From Glandiceps talaboti (lineage: Eukaryota; Hemichordata; Enteropneusta; Spengelidae): a stretch of 64,000 bases of DNA. Under the pieces are notes generated by a model that saw only the letters and a program-made list of their open reading frames with translations, had not been told where the DNA came from and made no database searches. The stretch is from contig NC_135551.1 of NCBI RefSeq assembly GCF_964340395.1, positions 16,922,003 through 16,986,002 on the forward strand. The letters run 5' to 3'. The translations under genes were made by a program, and so were the position numbers. This document shows positions 9,945 through 32,810 of this stretch, one piece after another. Positions within the stretch are counted from its first letter, which is position 1; the number at the start of each line of letters is the position of its first letter.

Positions 9945-11574
9945 ATGTCTTACCCTTTGACATTCATCATTTTTTTTCTATTCTTACTACTGCGAAAGGC
10001 ATCCTGTAGGCAAACTAAGATAAACAAATAAAAACATCGTTGAAATGTGCTGATACAGAAGCTAGCATAAGAGGTTGATTTAATTACATTTACAGTTGGT
10101 AACAACTTTTCGTGGAACACATCACACACTTGTGTAATCTGTCACTACATGCAACAACTGTTTCAGTTTGTGTCTGTCTCAGTTTGCCTATACCTTGATG
10201 ATCGTTATAGTAGCCTATGTATTTGGTCTGTTTCCAGTTTATTTTACATTATAAGGTTATATTAAACAGGTATGTCCTATGGTAGAGTTGGATAACAGCA
10301 CGTCTGGACGGCCAACTCATCATCGAGTATGTAGACGCGAGGCACACATGAGAAAATTTGAGTAAAACATGAAGAAACTACAGTTCCTGAAATAACTAGC
10401 CATTTAAGAGGGTGATTACAGATTCCAGTTTCCAGGTAGAATGATAAAAGTAGATGTCAATGTGATATTGAATTTAAAATGATCTTGTACATTGCATAGG
10501 TAACAACAGGACTGGATCAGCATGTGGATAAACATTTCTTTTAAAATAACATTGTGCGAACCACTGCTAATAAACATTCAAAAAATGTATGCAAATATAC
10601 ATAGCAACAAGACCAAGCCCATAGCAATAGACAGGCAAAGAGAAATGGACAGGTGAAGTATTTATCAAGGTATACTGTCTTGCGTAAACGCCAAGTTGAT
10701 AAGGGTGCTATAGGAGGTCAATATTTTTGTATAATACATATATAATACTGTATTGCCATATGTGGTCGTCGGCACTTTTGATTAGACTGTTTACAGCGTT
10801 AGCAGAACTCCGTTTGTCGCTTTTCATACCACATACCATAAATAAAAAACATTCACAAATGTTATTGCTACATAAATGCCAGATATTTAGTTTAAAGGGG
10901 AATGCCACGCCAGGAAATGAAGTTCTTTCATAAACTATGGTTGAGAGGTGTAATTAGGCATACCAGAGTTATGAATATTCAGTTGCAACCATGCATAGAT
11001 TATTTCTGCTGACTCCCATGACCCAACAGCTCATAGCAAAGATACTCTACAAACATGCAATATCAAGTTGATGTTTTCTGAAAGTATTTTTTTCCGCAAG
11101 TATTTGTAAGTGATGTAAAAAATCATGAAATAACTCTCCAAAACCCAGTTTATAAAAATGTGTCTATATTCTATATAGCTAGTTTGGTGTTCCCCATTTG
11201 TTTAATGTCATTATATCTGAGGTGGACAATTAAAACTGGCTTTGAAGATGTGGCGGAAGTCTTCCCCTGTTATCATACTGACATAACATTCTGTTATAGG
11301 GCATCAGTAAATTAGTTTGGGACTAGTTACTAGACCCCACATAGATTTCACTGCCGACCCTAAACTTTTTTTTATGTATTCAAGAAAAATTACACAAAAT
11401 TGCAAACATTGAATTTGTGAAGTCTCTCTCATCGTGAAGTATACATTTTTGGAATACCACTGTGAGTAGTATGTCTGTCAATGGGTATTGTAGTACTTGA
11501 ATACATCCCTTTCATCATCAAATACCTCCCTTGTTAGATAACTATGCATGTTAAACAATATAGAGAAAACAAAG
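9945..11574. other. Non-coding region with dispersed repeat (about 10684-11015)
   Basis: No gene recognised. The stretch 10684-11015 is an inverted copy of two separated blocks at 40890-41045 and 42610-42780. The shared text includes CGCCAAGTTGATAAGGGTGC and AAAGGGGAATGCCACGCC. It is uninterrupted here, so this is the better picture of the original element. Confidence 0.6.
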
Positions 11575-11965
11575 GTATTAATATTTAATAGAAATAATAG
11601 AAAGTCGTTCTACTCTATTAGAAAATTAATCACTTCGTCCACTAATATAAATATTCCAACATGGATCAAAATGTTTGATCACGCTATTAGCCACCGGGTA
11701 TTAGCCCCATACTAACATATGGTTGTGGAATTTATGGATCAGAAAAATAAACTGATAAAACACCAATAGAGAAACTAAACATCAAATTATCCAAAATGTT
11801 ACTTCAAGTTAACTCATGTGCAACAATCTTAGCAGTAAGGAGGGGGGAATAGGTAGGCAACCACTGTCAAATTTTGTTAATAACATAATGGTGAAATACT
11901 GGGAGAGAGTGTGTACGAAAAAAGAAACGGTCTTATTGATGAGGCTATCAAATATAATATAGTTA
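11575..11965 (+). pseudogene. LINE reverse-transcriptase C-terminal fragment, decayed
   Basis: Plus-strand frames give SPILTYGCGIYGSEK, then PIEKLNIKLSKMLLQVNSCA, and after a one-base shift GRQPLSNFVNNIMVKYWERV. This matches the layout of the region after the RT domain in many non-LTR retrotransposons (LYGCEIWG, IEKLHLKFCK, ELGRYPL, YWxRL). A stop after GSEK and the frameshift make it dead. The N-terminal part is absent. Confidence 0.65.
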
Positions 11966-12175
11966 ACAAAACAGTCTGGCTACTACTCTACAAACCATAA
12001 GTGGATCTGAGAACATAGAAAATTACTGGAATAATGGAAACAGACCATGAATAACAAAATACGCCAATGGCGATGTAGCACAACTGTGCAGTTTTTAAAA
12101 ATGTTTATCCATATTCTAGTCCATGCTAACAATAGGTGTTCATTTGCTGAAAGACTATCCAGTTGCCTATCCAAC

Positions 12176-12930
12176 CATGTTGCTATCTTTGTGATATACG
12201 CGATCATTTGGCTATTGCTATGGGCGTGGTCATATTGTTAGATATATTTGCATACATTTTGAATGTTTTTGTTCACTTGTGTATGAATTCCTGATATTAT
12301 CTTTGTAATGTACGTGATCATTTGGCTGTTGCTATGGGCATGGTCTTGTTGCTAGGCATATTTGCATACATTTTTTAATGTTTATTCATTTGTCTATTAA
12401 TCCTCTTGTTATCTTCGCAATGTATGTGATCATTTGGCTGTTGCTATGGGCGTGGTGTTGTTGCTAGGCACATTTGAATACATTTTTGAATACTTATCCA
12501 CGCATCTTTTAATTCCTGTTATCTTTGCAATATACGTGATTATTTGGATGTTGCTATGGGCGTTGTCTTGTTGCTAGGCACATTTGCATACATTTTTTGA
12601 ATTTGTATTTATTTGTTTTTCTATTCCTGTTGTTATCTTTGCAATATACGTGATTATTTGGTTGTTGCTATGGGCGTCGTGTTGTTGCTAGGCAAATTTA
12701 CATACATTTTTTGAATGTTTATTCAATTGTCTATTGATCCCTGTTGTTATCTTTGTAAAATACACCACCGATTGGTGGTTGCTATGGGCGTGGTCATTGT
12801 TGCTAGGGATATTTGCATATATTTCTTGAATGTTTACTCACTTCCCTACCCGATGATGTTATTCCACCAAAAGATACCATTTTGTTGTTGCTAAGGGCGC
12901 GGTCATGCTAGGGCCAACTGTATCCAAATA
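12176..12930. repeat. ~116-bp tandem array, six to seven copies
   Basis: Unit starts recur near 12178, 12295, 12409, 12518, 12634, 12748 and 12855. Each contains a version of GTTATCTTTGCAATATACG, then GGCTGTTGCTATGGGCGTGG, then TTGCTAGGCA. Copies diverge by substitutions and small indels. One and a half copies of the same unit occur at 30385-30560. Confidence 0.85.
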
Positions 12931-14050
12931 TTTTGACAACAATCTGCAGAATAACACTTCTAGAAACATCCCACTAAGTTTCAATCTCATTGACCAAGTA
13001 CTTTTTGAGATATAAATATTTGACCAAAATTCACATTTTGTACACTTAATGTGTATAATTACTGATAAGATCATTATATGAGGGAAAACTGTGTTCCTCC
13101 GAAGTTGACTTGATATCAGTACGATATACGAGAACAATATGTACACATTAGTAAAGGGCGATACATTGGTATTAGAAGTACACAATGATCTAAGTAATGA
13201 CTTGTGCAATATATTGTTGGTTAGATGTTATATAGAAAATGTTTATTCGTGTGATGACTAAAGAGTTTTTTTTTATTTCAGGCAAGATGCAACTACTAAG
13301 ATCTCTTACCTTGATTTTTCTGTGGCATAATAACAAAACAGACACTTGAGTTACCAAACAGTCTTTGATGATATTAAAAGGTCCGTTGAAGCCTATGTAA
13401 TTTGTCTTTTCAAGGCCTTGCCAAAGACATATTATTTGCATGGGAGATTGATATACCTTGTATATGCTAATTATGCTAATTACTAATTACTTAAGACTGT
13501 TTGATACATTCTACATGAGAGGATTGGTGATAACAAGTATGCTAAATTTATTTCCAACTGTACTGCAAATCAAATGAAAAATTACATGCATATATTTGTA
13601 TTAAAATGTTATCAAATTTGAATATGTTGATTATAATTTTATGTAATATACATATTAACTATATGCTGATGACTGAACGCATATATTACTTAATATAAGT
13701 TTGTTAATATAAAGGTAGTTTTCTATTTCAATCCTGTGCGGGTAAACATGTAACATGTCTTAGTAATTTTGACATGGTGTATACGTATACACTACTTATA
13801 CCTATCCATAGACATGTTACTTGCTATGTTTGTTTGCGAAAACAACATTTTATGAATATGGTATTCCCGCTAATTATGCTAATTAATAAAAAATCTCAGT
13901 TTTCACCATATTCCACAACTTACATTTTTCTAGACTTTGATATATTGTTCAGCACAAAATTCTGAATAAGATGCACTAAAAATAATTTCTGTTGCAATTA
14001 TGATGTCCGGGTCAAACCTGATTTTGACTGGACTATTATACATGTAAGTT
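12931..14050. other. AT-rich intergenic region 3' of the dioxygenase gene
   Basis: No gene or clear repeat recognised. ORFs here are short and have no domain. The stretch just below 14051 should contain the 3' UTR of the minus-strand dioxygenase gene, but no polyadenylation site was chosen. Confidence 0.4.
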
Positions 14051-23916
<9,866 letters not shown>

Positions 23917-24048
23917 CTCGGTAGCAAGTTAACTGAAATGTGAGGAAAGGACAAAAACTTGAGTCGGAACCGGTACACTCGTTGTACAGGGAAGATGGGA
24001 CGGTAATGACTATCTGTTCTATAGAAGAACACCGACTTGATGGTTCGC

Positions 24049-24088
24049 CCTTGGAGGAATTATACTGTCAGGAATAATTCCTCCAAGG
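24049..24088. repeat. Small perfect hairpin near the dioxygenase 5' end
   Basis: CCTTGGAGGAATTAT and its reverse complement ATAATTCCTCCAAGG are separated by about 10 bases. It lies about 130 bp upstream of the dioxygenase ATG, so within the presumed promoter or 5' UTR. No function is assigned. Confidence 0.7.
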
Positions 24089-24185
24089 TTCGCCGAACAA
24101 TGGACACAAAGCTGTACGGCTTCTCTAATCTGAATAACAACACGTCATCTACCATTATTAAGGGGGATGTCTTTCTCTGTGTCTG

Positions 24186-24187
<2 letters not shown>

Positions 24188-24263
<76 letters not shown>
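24188..24263. repeat. (GT)n microsatellite, 76 bp
   Basis: Uninterrupted GT dinucleotides upstream of the dioxygenase first exon. Confidence 0.95.
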
Positions 24264-24265
<2 letters not shown>

Positions 24266-24519
24266 CTTTAAAACGGCTGGCTCAATTATCACGTATGTAT
24301 TAACCCCTCAACTGGGTTTTCACCTAAGCACTTATACTGACAGTCAACTACGATCCCCTCGTTAATGAGATATTCATATGCAAACACGGACGTTAACCTG
24401 AATGAACGCGACTTAAACAACAATACAGACTCATTAGTCTTTTGACAATATTTAACGTCATTGAAACCATCTGTAATTCTATATGCAAATCTTTAGATTC
24501 CACCAATCAAAAATTGTGG

Positions 24520-26420
24520 TATTGCCCAGACACTGCAGCAGTAGCCGGCGGTTTTAGAAACAGGTGTTCTCTCAATTTGAGAACATTGTAGCGTCATTGA
24601 CTAACGTTGTAAGACGCTGGCATGCAAATTATAATGAGATGTCCATTGAAATATTGAAGTATTCAGGTTAAATCATCCTTAACGGAAGACAAACTTTGCA
24701 CTGTATCTAGACAAAGAGTAGAAATGTGTTGATTGGGAAGGGCGTTTAGAGACTTCTCTCTAAGATCTAATATTTCACTGACCTAATAATTAGAAAGTAC
24801 GAACCATGAAAAATAAAAGGTCGAAATATTCACGGAAATGAACCGTTAATCCTCATTCGACATGCGTTCGTAGGTTGTCTGGTCTGGTTGCTTTCAAAGT
24901 GAAAGTGAAGAACGGTAATGGTGCTACTTATGTTCTGTATTAATTCCATGGATTTGACAAGCCATTTTCGTGGCATTCTTTTTATTTGTCAGAGGTGAAC
25001 TCGAGATTAAAAGTAGTAAAACATAATTAAACATGTACCTGGAATTCAAATAGCTTTGGTGATTCTCCTCACACGTAGTCGAGCAGCACAGTTACGCAAC
25101 AATATCGTACCATACTCTTTGTCATGTTAATTTCCATAAGTTGACTTTCGTCGAAGACGCTAACTACTGTCCATAAATTACTTGGTGGGTTTTCACCTGT
25201 AGAAGCACTCATTTAGCCAGGAGCACGCTAGAACAATCAGTTGAGTAAAATTTCACTGCTGACAATTTCTCCATGCCAATTCCTCTCAGATTTTGATGAG
25301 ATTTTAGTCAGTCGCGGCCGTGAGCCAAATATCTAGCGTGTGTGATAATTTTGGCCAAGAGTGAATATTTCCTCATGTGTGCACCTGAATGTGAGCATTC
25401 TTATCACGACTTTCTCGTAAGAGCGCAAGCTTTGCGATAACATAATTACAAAATGTTTGCCCCAGTCAATAACTACGGCATTATAATAGTTTTAGAAAAC
25501 TCTCAACCTGATAACACTGTGACATCATTAGCTGACGTTGTACAAGTTGGTATGCAAATTCATCTTATGAGATGTCCGTTGAAATATTTGAAGTGTCATT
25601 TTCAACCAGTTCAATCATCTTTAACGGAAAAGAAATTATGCAGTGTACGTATCAAAACAAGTTGAAATGTTTGGGGTGAAATTCATCAAATATTATTTCT
25701 ATATATATGACAAGAGCTATATATTGGTAGAACTGCCGAATACACATGGTGCATTTACAATTATGAAATAGCCAAGCGAAAAACAATAATTAGAATATAA
25801 AACGGTATTGTTAACTGTTCCGAGAATCAATAGGACATTACAGCTATTTTGACAAGGCTAATTTTGAAACGAATGCGATATTTCGATCCATCTTCTAAAA
25901 ATGAATTTCAAATCATGGTCCTGGTCAAAACGTCGCATTCGTTTCTAATTTAACTTTCCAAAGTATCTGTATTTTACTATATACGCTGGAGACTTCTCTA
26001 ACGTCTGTGACTGTACTGTTTTAATCATTAGAAAGTACTACGTATACCCCTGAACTTAAAATGTTGAAATATTTGCGACAATTAACTATTATTCCTCATT
26101 TTGACTTGCATTTATCAGTTATCTACCCTGACTCCTTGTAAATGAAGCCAGAATGAAGCCTTTAAAAACTGTTTTAACTGAGTGCTACTAATATTGAGGT
26201 TTTGTGTTTGTTTAATTTTATGATAACCTTTATTTTTTGCCGCAGGTGAAACTGGAGAGGATAAGTAGTATAACAAAGTTATACTTCGAATTCGACAAAG
26301 CTTGGAATCAACCCCCCCCTCCCCCTAGGGTTGTCGAGCAGCACAGTTACGCAACCTTCCTTTACCACTATTTGTACTTACTCTTTGTCATACGTCAACT
26401 TTCGTTGGAGACAAATATGT
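24520..26420. repeat. Old tandem duplication, two diverged halves
   Basis: About 24520-25170 and 25460-26420 share ordered blocks: GGTTTTAGAAA..TGCAAATT..GAGATGTCC, then TTAACGGAA, then GTCGAGCAGCACAGTTACGCAAC and ACTCTTTGTCAT. They are diverged by many substitutions and indels. No coding sequence was recognised in either half. ORFs such as 25453-25665 are not conserved between the halves. Confidence 0.6.
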
Positions 26421-26568
26421 CAATTGATTAATGACCTTTTCGTTGGTCATTTCGATTTATCCGTTGCACAGTATTTGCATAACAGTGGATTTTCGTCGGC
26501 TTTCGTTCTAAATGTTTTCGTTCTAAAATTTGCATACGTCCACTTTCGTCGACGTTAAATATTATCAA
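26421..26568. repeat. Short dispersed repeat at the palindrome left edge
   Basis: GATTTTCGTCGGCTTTCGTTC..GCATACGTCCACTTTCGTCGACGTTAAATATT also occurs in the same orientation at 30785-30933, in the spacer of the large palindrome. Confidence 0.75.
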
Positions 26569-29500
26569 TAGTGCGGGGGCATATGGCAGATTTTTGGGTT
26601 TCGTGTGAAATTCATGTTAATTTTTGCCAACATATATCATTGTGTTCCCCATCATCTGAGCAATTAAAAAATATATGTTGGCAATTTTTATTTCAATATT
26701 AAGGGTAATTTTTGCAGCAATTTCATAAATGATGTAAAATCATGGTTTTTCTGTATATTGATGGCAAATTAAAATATGTGAACTGTACGATTGCTTTATA
26801 TCTGTATAAATGTACTTATGGGCATCCTGTTGACGATAAACTTGTAGACTGTTGTATAATTTTGCATTTTAATCACAATATTATAAATTCTGGCTTATTT
26901 ATTTGCATATCATTTGCATATTATGTATGATGCTTCAGGTTTATTTGATTTCCTGTATTGTTTGATGTTGCTGATTGCTATTCTTTCAAAAATGTACGCC
27001 AACCATGAATTATTTCAGTTACTTTGAATACTCTGGTTGGTTTAGGGAGCCTTCAGTATTTACAGGGGGCGGAGGAAATCACACATGGTCTGTTAAGAAA
27101 AACATGACCCCCCCCCCATTCTCCATTCGTAAAAAGTGACCCTCCCCTTTGTCCCATTTTGTAAAACATGACCCTCCCCATGACAACTGCATATACTGAA
27201 CGTTAATCAATATTCCCGTTATATGTATACATACACATTAAATCATTTTGACGCTGTATATTTGTACATATACTACCATTGCAGGAGTTATATAGAAACG
27301 CCTGTGATCAGAACGAAATAAAAAGTCTACTTCTTATCACTATCAAACTGACAAATATTGGTACAAAAACAACACCGGGCACGCCCCTCTGTTGTAGGTT
27401 CATGCACATACATGTACTTGTCTGTGGTTCACGCGACTCTTTTATCGGTTTGTCTGTGCCTGTGAACGTTTGTCATGTTGTAACATAACATTTGGGTGTA
27501 AGCTTATATAATGCGACGTAATAGTCTGTCTGGTCCTAAAAATAAACTTTCAGTGTATAGATTATATGTTGAGTTTTGGGCGAAAAATCGCCAACACACA
27601 TGACAGTACAACAAAACATATACTAGTACACGACATTCAAATCTGCAATGAATACTTACAACAGATGTGATCGTGGAGTTTGTAGTTTAGCAACTCCGCT
27701 TGTGTACGGTCCTTTTCGAAATCTCTTGAACTGATTTTGAAATCTAAACGACAGAAGTCGCTTGTTATCAAGTGTACATACACACATTAAAAATATTCCT
27801 TTTCAGATCTGGCATCTGGTTTTAATACGTATCTACACATGTAGTATTGAATGCTGGACAGGTACATTCTACACAGGATATAGAGTCCAAGTTTAGGTCT
27901 ACACAAAATTTGAAATTTTACCTCAATATTAGCATACAAGTTACATAAATTGGACCTCCTGCAAATATTAGATAGAAAAGAAACATCACTCAGTAAAACA
28001 CCTTTAGAAACCTTCAGAATGTTTCACCCCCACTTTTGATCAATTGAGATACATTCTAGAGCAATGGAAAAAGTCAATATGGCAGCTACTTTAGAACGTT
28101 TTTGTTATTTGTTCTGTATTCTATGTTCTGTAGAAATATCATGTTAAAAAGTAAATGAATCGTTGTTAAAGGCATTTCATGAGGGCTCATTAATTTCCCA
28201 CTTTGCAATGGTGTCAAAATGAGATAGACTTAGTCATCAAGTTGGCATGTGACTACTTATTCCCAACAATAAAGGTTATTTGTGTATGAGAATTACCAAA
28301 AGATGTAGAAGGGTACATTCCATGTTGTTTATGTTGAGGATTTGAATGTCAGATTTTATTTGAGTAATAAAAAACTTGGAATGATGGCTAACAATGCAAT
28401 AAAATTTGATTTAAGATACTATTTTCTGGTGGGTTGGTGGTTGGGGTTGGGTGGTACATTAGAATGTGTCTCTGCTGTTACTTTCAACCTTTATTCATGA
28501 CTGACCAAGAGAAAGTTCGTTGCGTAATCGAATGTAAGAGTGCCTTCACGCTGAATAACTAAACTAAATATGTATATATTCATATTGTTCCTTTGAAATA
28601 TTAGAAAAGATATTCTTCAGATACTGAATTTATCATCTTTATTTCATGCTGTTTATCCTGTTTTATTTTAGAATTTCGATGAAATAACGTAATCAAATGT
28701 AACAGCGGAGAACACATCTTTTCATGTTGTTCCCTTGAATTGACATGTAACTCCAACCAAATAGCTACACTAGTAGAAACGTAGACAATGCATACGACAT
28801 AATGGCGTGAGTGAGAGACTAGACAGTAGTTTTGAATAAAAATAATTGGGTCTATTCACTCGAATACATAACTTTGTATAGTAACGATTCAATTGATGCT
28901 ATGCTATTGATCAAAAAATATGTTTATATCAGATGTAAACTGAATGCCTTCAATAAAGGCAAAACTTCAGATTGCTGTTCCTTCACGCCTTGTCGAAAGA
29001 AAAATTCTGCGCTACCAGACATGATATTGCATATCCATTAGTTACTACATCAATAAATAAAACGTAGCTTTGGAACTTATTGTTCATATCCTCTTTTGTA
29101 AAAGTTGAGTTTGGTGTATTTTTAACCCGCTGTAAATTTCACTAGAGTCCACCATGTTAGTTTCACTATACGAAAAGTCATATTTGACCATGTCTTTCCA
29201 CCGGGGTAAATCTTTAGCAGAGGATGTGTAAATGTGGTGAGTATGAGATGAAGTGACACCTTTGACTTAATTCACCCCCGGTGACCTCTCCCCTGGGGGC
29301 TGTGAACAGTCAAAAGTGTCACTTTGTCTCGTACTACCCCTTGACAGAGATGGTAGTTAGGTGGGTCACAGGTATGGTAAAGGTTGGGTCGTGCCAGTAA
29401 AATCAATTTAATACTAGACAATAATTTTGAAAAAAAAATAATCAGGTCTACCACTCAAGTAGTTGTTTTGTCAACTATTTTTTTCCTTGTTACCACGTCT

Positions 29501-29917
29501 ACTCAAATAAAACCTACCTAAGAGTACCCATTCATTCTCATTCAGGCTACCAGCCTACCATCCACAGACACCACCACACGATCTAGGTTAGTGTAATCTG
29601 TTCACCTTAAGCTTATGAGATTCGCCAAGTTTTATTACAAAAGGGCGATGGATATATTCACTTGTTTCAAAGATGGTAGACTGTAATTTGCTAGTTAAAT
29701 TTCAGTAATTGTACGTGTATTAATGGCTTACAGCTCGATGTAGTTTTAGTGGAGATTCGACTAACCCTGGGCTTCGCATCACTGTTTCATAGCTGACCCC
29801 CACCGGCTACCTATTCCGAATATATACATGAACCGTTTATTGTTTCGATACTGAGAGGTATGACATGCCAAAATATACATGTACTAGTATAGTGATATTT
29901 TCTCTATTTTATCGATT
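26569..29917. repeat. Left arm of ~10-kb imperfect palindrome
   Basis: Three blocks match the right arm in reverse complement: 26569-27043 with 36011-36486, 27764-28467 with 34556-35279, and 28844-29917 with 33414-34555. Identity is high by eye. The left arm alone holds 27044-27763 (including the dispersed repeat copy at 27515-27745) and 28468-28843. The outer end reads TAGTGCGGGGGCATATGG in both arms. The arms could be two inverted copies of one long element or an inverted segmental duplication. A 62-codon ORF survives in both arms (26742-26930 +, 36124-36312 -) but with many replacement changes. Confidence 0.85.
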
Positions 29918-30384
29918 AAGTATAATATCTATTGCGATCAGAAGTGCATATTTTTAATCAGCTCACACATCCATATAACACCAGAGGATGAGTGCATTCT
30001 TAAGATCTAGCGTAATTACTGAAAATCCCTAATTATGCAAATAACTCATTAAAATTACAAGCTATACGGTATTATCAAACTTTATGACACATGCACTTTG
30101 TTATCATTAATGTATGTACTAAATTACTTCGATTCATAATCATATTTTAACATTCTGAATGACTTAGAAATGGCAAGTAAAGTCAGAAGGAACATTTGAA
30201 CTGTTTGTTTTATTGAATTTGCCCAAATTTCAGCGATAAAAAATAATTTTCATTCACTCATGGTTTTCCTAACCCTGCCATATAGGGCGTCGATTTAAAT
30301 TTTTTTCATCTAATTGAAGACATTTAGGGTCGTTTGGGTCATGAGAAACAGAATTAAAGCTGCCCTTATATATACCTACCAATT

Positions 30385-30560
30385 ACTGTTGTTATCTTTA
30401 CAATATACATAATGTTCTGACTGTTGCTATGGACATGGTCTTGTTGATAGGCATATTTCATACATGTTTTGATATTTTTTTTGGCCTGACTAACCAAAAA
30501 TGTTGTTATCTTTGCAAAATATACTGGCATTAATGGCTGTTGCTAAGGCCATATCAATGG
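30385..30560. repeat. Isolated copies of the 116-bp tandem unit
   Basis: CTGTTGTTATCTTTACAATATAC..GACTGTTGCTATGGACATGG..GATAGGCATATTTCATACA matches the array at 12176-12930, followed by half of a further copy. Confidence 0.75.
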
Positions 30561-30639
30561 AAGTTGACTATAATCACATGGATTCATGGGTTTTCATTGC
30601 CTAACCAATGGTTAAGAATAGGGTCTTGGGGCCACATTT

Positions 30640-30783
30640 TATTTTTAGCCCCCTAAGACTAATTTTGAAGATAAAAATTGCCAACATGTATTTTTTTATA
30701 TGTGGTCCTATAATGAACGTAACCATATATGTTCCATAAAATTAACATGCATTTCACACGAAAACCCATATGCCCCTGCACTA
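30640..30783. repeat. Partial third copy of the palindrome-arm terminus
   Basis: AAAATTGCCAACATGTATTTTT..AACATGCATTTCACACGAAAACCCATATGCCCCTGCAC is a diverged copy of the outer end of the arms, in the orientation of the right arm. It favours the view that the arms are transposable elements with a defined end. Confidence 0.65.
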
Positions 30784-30941
30784 CAATAGATCAATGAGCT
30801 TTTCGTCGGCCATGTCGATTTATATGTCACTCTGCATTTGCATAACAATAGATTTTCGTCGGCTTTCGTTCTAAAATGTGTTTTCGTTCTAAAATTTGCA
30901 TACGTCCACTTTCGTCGACGTTAAATATTGTCAAATATTTA

Positions 30942-31074
30942 AACAATAATGTACGCCCTCCCAGCCCATAATGGACGAAAGCAAACTTTGAACGGCGAGG
31001 CGACAGCCGAGCCCATTATGGAGTACAAAGTTTGCTTGAGTCCATTATGGACTGGGAGGGCGTACATTATTGTT
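30942..31074. mobile_element. Foldback element, copy 2
   Basis: Reverse-orientation copy of 7125-7266. AACAATAATGTACGCCCTCC pairs with GGGAGGGCGTACATTATTG at the other end. Confidence 0.8.
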
Positions 31075-31081
31075 ATTATTT

Positions 31082-31474
31082 TATAGTTTTACCAATTCCA
31101 GTGAATTTGTAGACCGAGAAACGCAAAACAACGTATAATATACACAGCGCTGAACATCGTCCGCCATGTTCGGCCCGGAAGCTGAATACTAATCATAGCG
31201 ACACGCGTACGTACACGTACACACATATACACTTCAATGAACTGCTGTGAACACAAATTTGTTTCATTTTAATTTCAATCTTTTAAAAAAATATTCTTAT
31301 GGTGTTTACCCCATAATTTCCCTGTTCTTAAATACCCACACCTTTATTGCCTTACGGAATAAGCTTGTATTGTTATGCTCGTTCCGGGGCCGCGATGCCC
31401 AATAACGGAGTACATTATCAGTAATAATGTACAGCGATGACGTCACAAAATTCACTGGAATTGGTAATGCTATA
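31082..31474. mobile_element. MITE with ~30-bp terminal inverted repeats, copy 2
   Basis: Reverse-orientation copy of 6713-7117 with the same inverted ends (TATAGTTTTACCAATTCCAG.. and ..TGGAATTGGTAATGCTATA). It again abuts the foldback. An internal stretch around 31268-31360 has no counterpart in copy 1. Confidence 0.8.
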
Positions 31475-31934
31475 ATATAATACAATGTATCAAATATTGT
31501 TATTGTTATTAAATATTGTTAAATATTGTTAAATATTATCAAAAGATAATGGGTTTCGTCGATTTATACGTCGCATTTTATTTTCATAAGGATCATATTT
31601 TTGTTTCTATTTTTTCCCTGTCTGCACAGTCAAGTAACTTGTTTTGTGAATGCATGAAGCCGATGAGGCGAAGAAGTCGGGAACAAATAACCGATCTCTA
31701 GTCCAAAAGTGTTGCAAAAAACTGAAACTTTAACAAATGTTGATGTAGTCATGACGTGTGTATTCGACGATCGGGTTGTTGTGTTATTGTCGACCAGCAC
31801 CATTATGAAACTCACTATACATCCTTTATAACTGGCTATCAAGGTATCAATAATCATAACGTGTTCAACATGATCACAATATTCCGAGTCCACCCCTGTC
31901 ATAAATTCTGGTCGTTTCCTATTTGTGCAAACAA

Positions 31935-32222
31935 TTACCTGTTCTGATGACGTTGGACAACATCCCTTAATCTACGTCTTACTACAGTAGCAGAATGAAT
32001 AATGTAAATGTCTTGCACATCTCGAGAAATAATGCGTACATTTGCACGGACATGATCTGCTATCAGTTGATAATTGTTAGCATACTGACCCATAGCTTCC
32101 AAAATCAATTGACGTTCGGTACGTGTCACAGGAACCCCGATAACACGTCCGCACCCGACCATTTTTTCACGACAATTCCCTGGAGCACGTGTTCGAATTA
32201 CTTTGATAACTAATTCTAACAT
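31935..32222 (-). CDS. Hypothetical small protein or exon, helical, basic
   Basis: 95 residues, not recognised. The central part (TRTERQLILEAMGQYANNYQ, then LIADHVRANVRIISRDVQDI) is amphipathic and resembles a Myb/SANT-like helical DNA-binding fold in spacing only. The C-terminus is Arg-rich. The sequence CAGAACAGGTAATTG at its end could equally be a splice donor, so this may be one exon of a longer gene. It lies in the palindrome spacer among mobile elements and may be a transposon protein remnant. The ATG at 32222 is the first in frame. Confidence 0.3.
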   Translation of the reverse strand: MLELVIKVIRTRAPGNCREKMVGCGRVIGVPVTRTERQLILEAMGQYANNYQLIADHVRANVRIISRDVQDIYIIHSATVVRRRLRDVVQRHQNR

Positions 32223-32810
32223 ATATTTACATGAATTCTATATTTAAAAAGAATAACAAGGAAAGTAATCAGATGGTTAAAATCATGAAAAATCAATACG
32301 TTCTCAACTGATCGCGATCAGGCTACAAAATGTAAACATGTACCATGAACGATTAGCCGACATCTACATCGGATTTTAATCAGATTGGATGGCGGTCTTG
32401 TCCAGTCGATTAGCATCAAGTCTATTTTCTGACTCATGTTATCCGATCTGATTGTTTGCTTATGTATTTACGTTTGTGATGTCATTTTTCTCTTCCCTTT
32501 TTGTTCGGGTAATATCGTAACACTGTACATGGATGTATCTCACTAAAACATCCATGCACTGTATCAGTCCATGCTCTGTCTGTGATCAGTCCAAGCCAAA
32601 ATTAACATTCATGATCGCTATCTTTGTATCTTCGAGGTAGTTCTTTATAACTTTCTGTTTAAAATTTTCTGCTCCATGTGGAATCCGACGGGATTTTCGT
32701 TTGAATGGCTGCACGCTTGTTTGTAAATGTCGCATGATGACATCTACGACTTTGATTTCATTTTTAGTGGAGCCTTTTGTGACATTGAGATCTCGTTCTT
32801 TCATAGTCCT

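Noticed and set aside
26742-26930. 62-codon hydrophobic ORF present in both palindrome arms
   Set aside because: At least seven residues differ between the copies over a short length, so there is no sign of coding constraint. Shared openness is explained by recent common origin.
31921-31975. CTGATGA at 31936 considered as another hammerhead
   Set aside because: No GAAA and no pairing arms follow within a suitable distance. The other CTGATGA sites noticed (for example 18173, 53789, 59854) also lack them.
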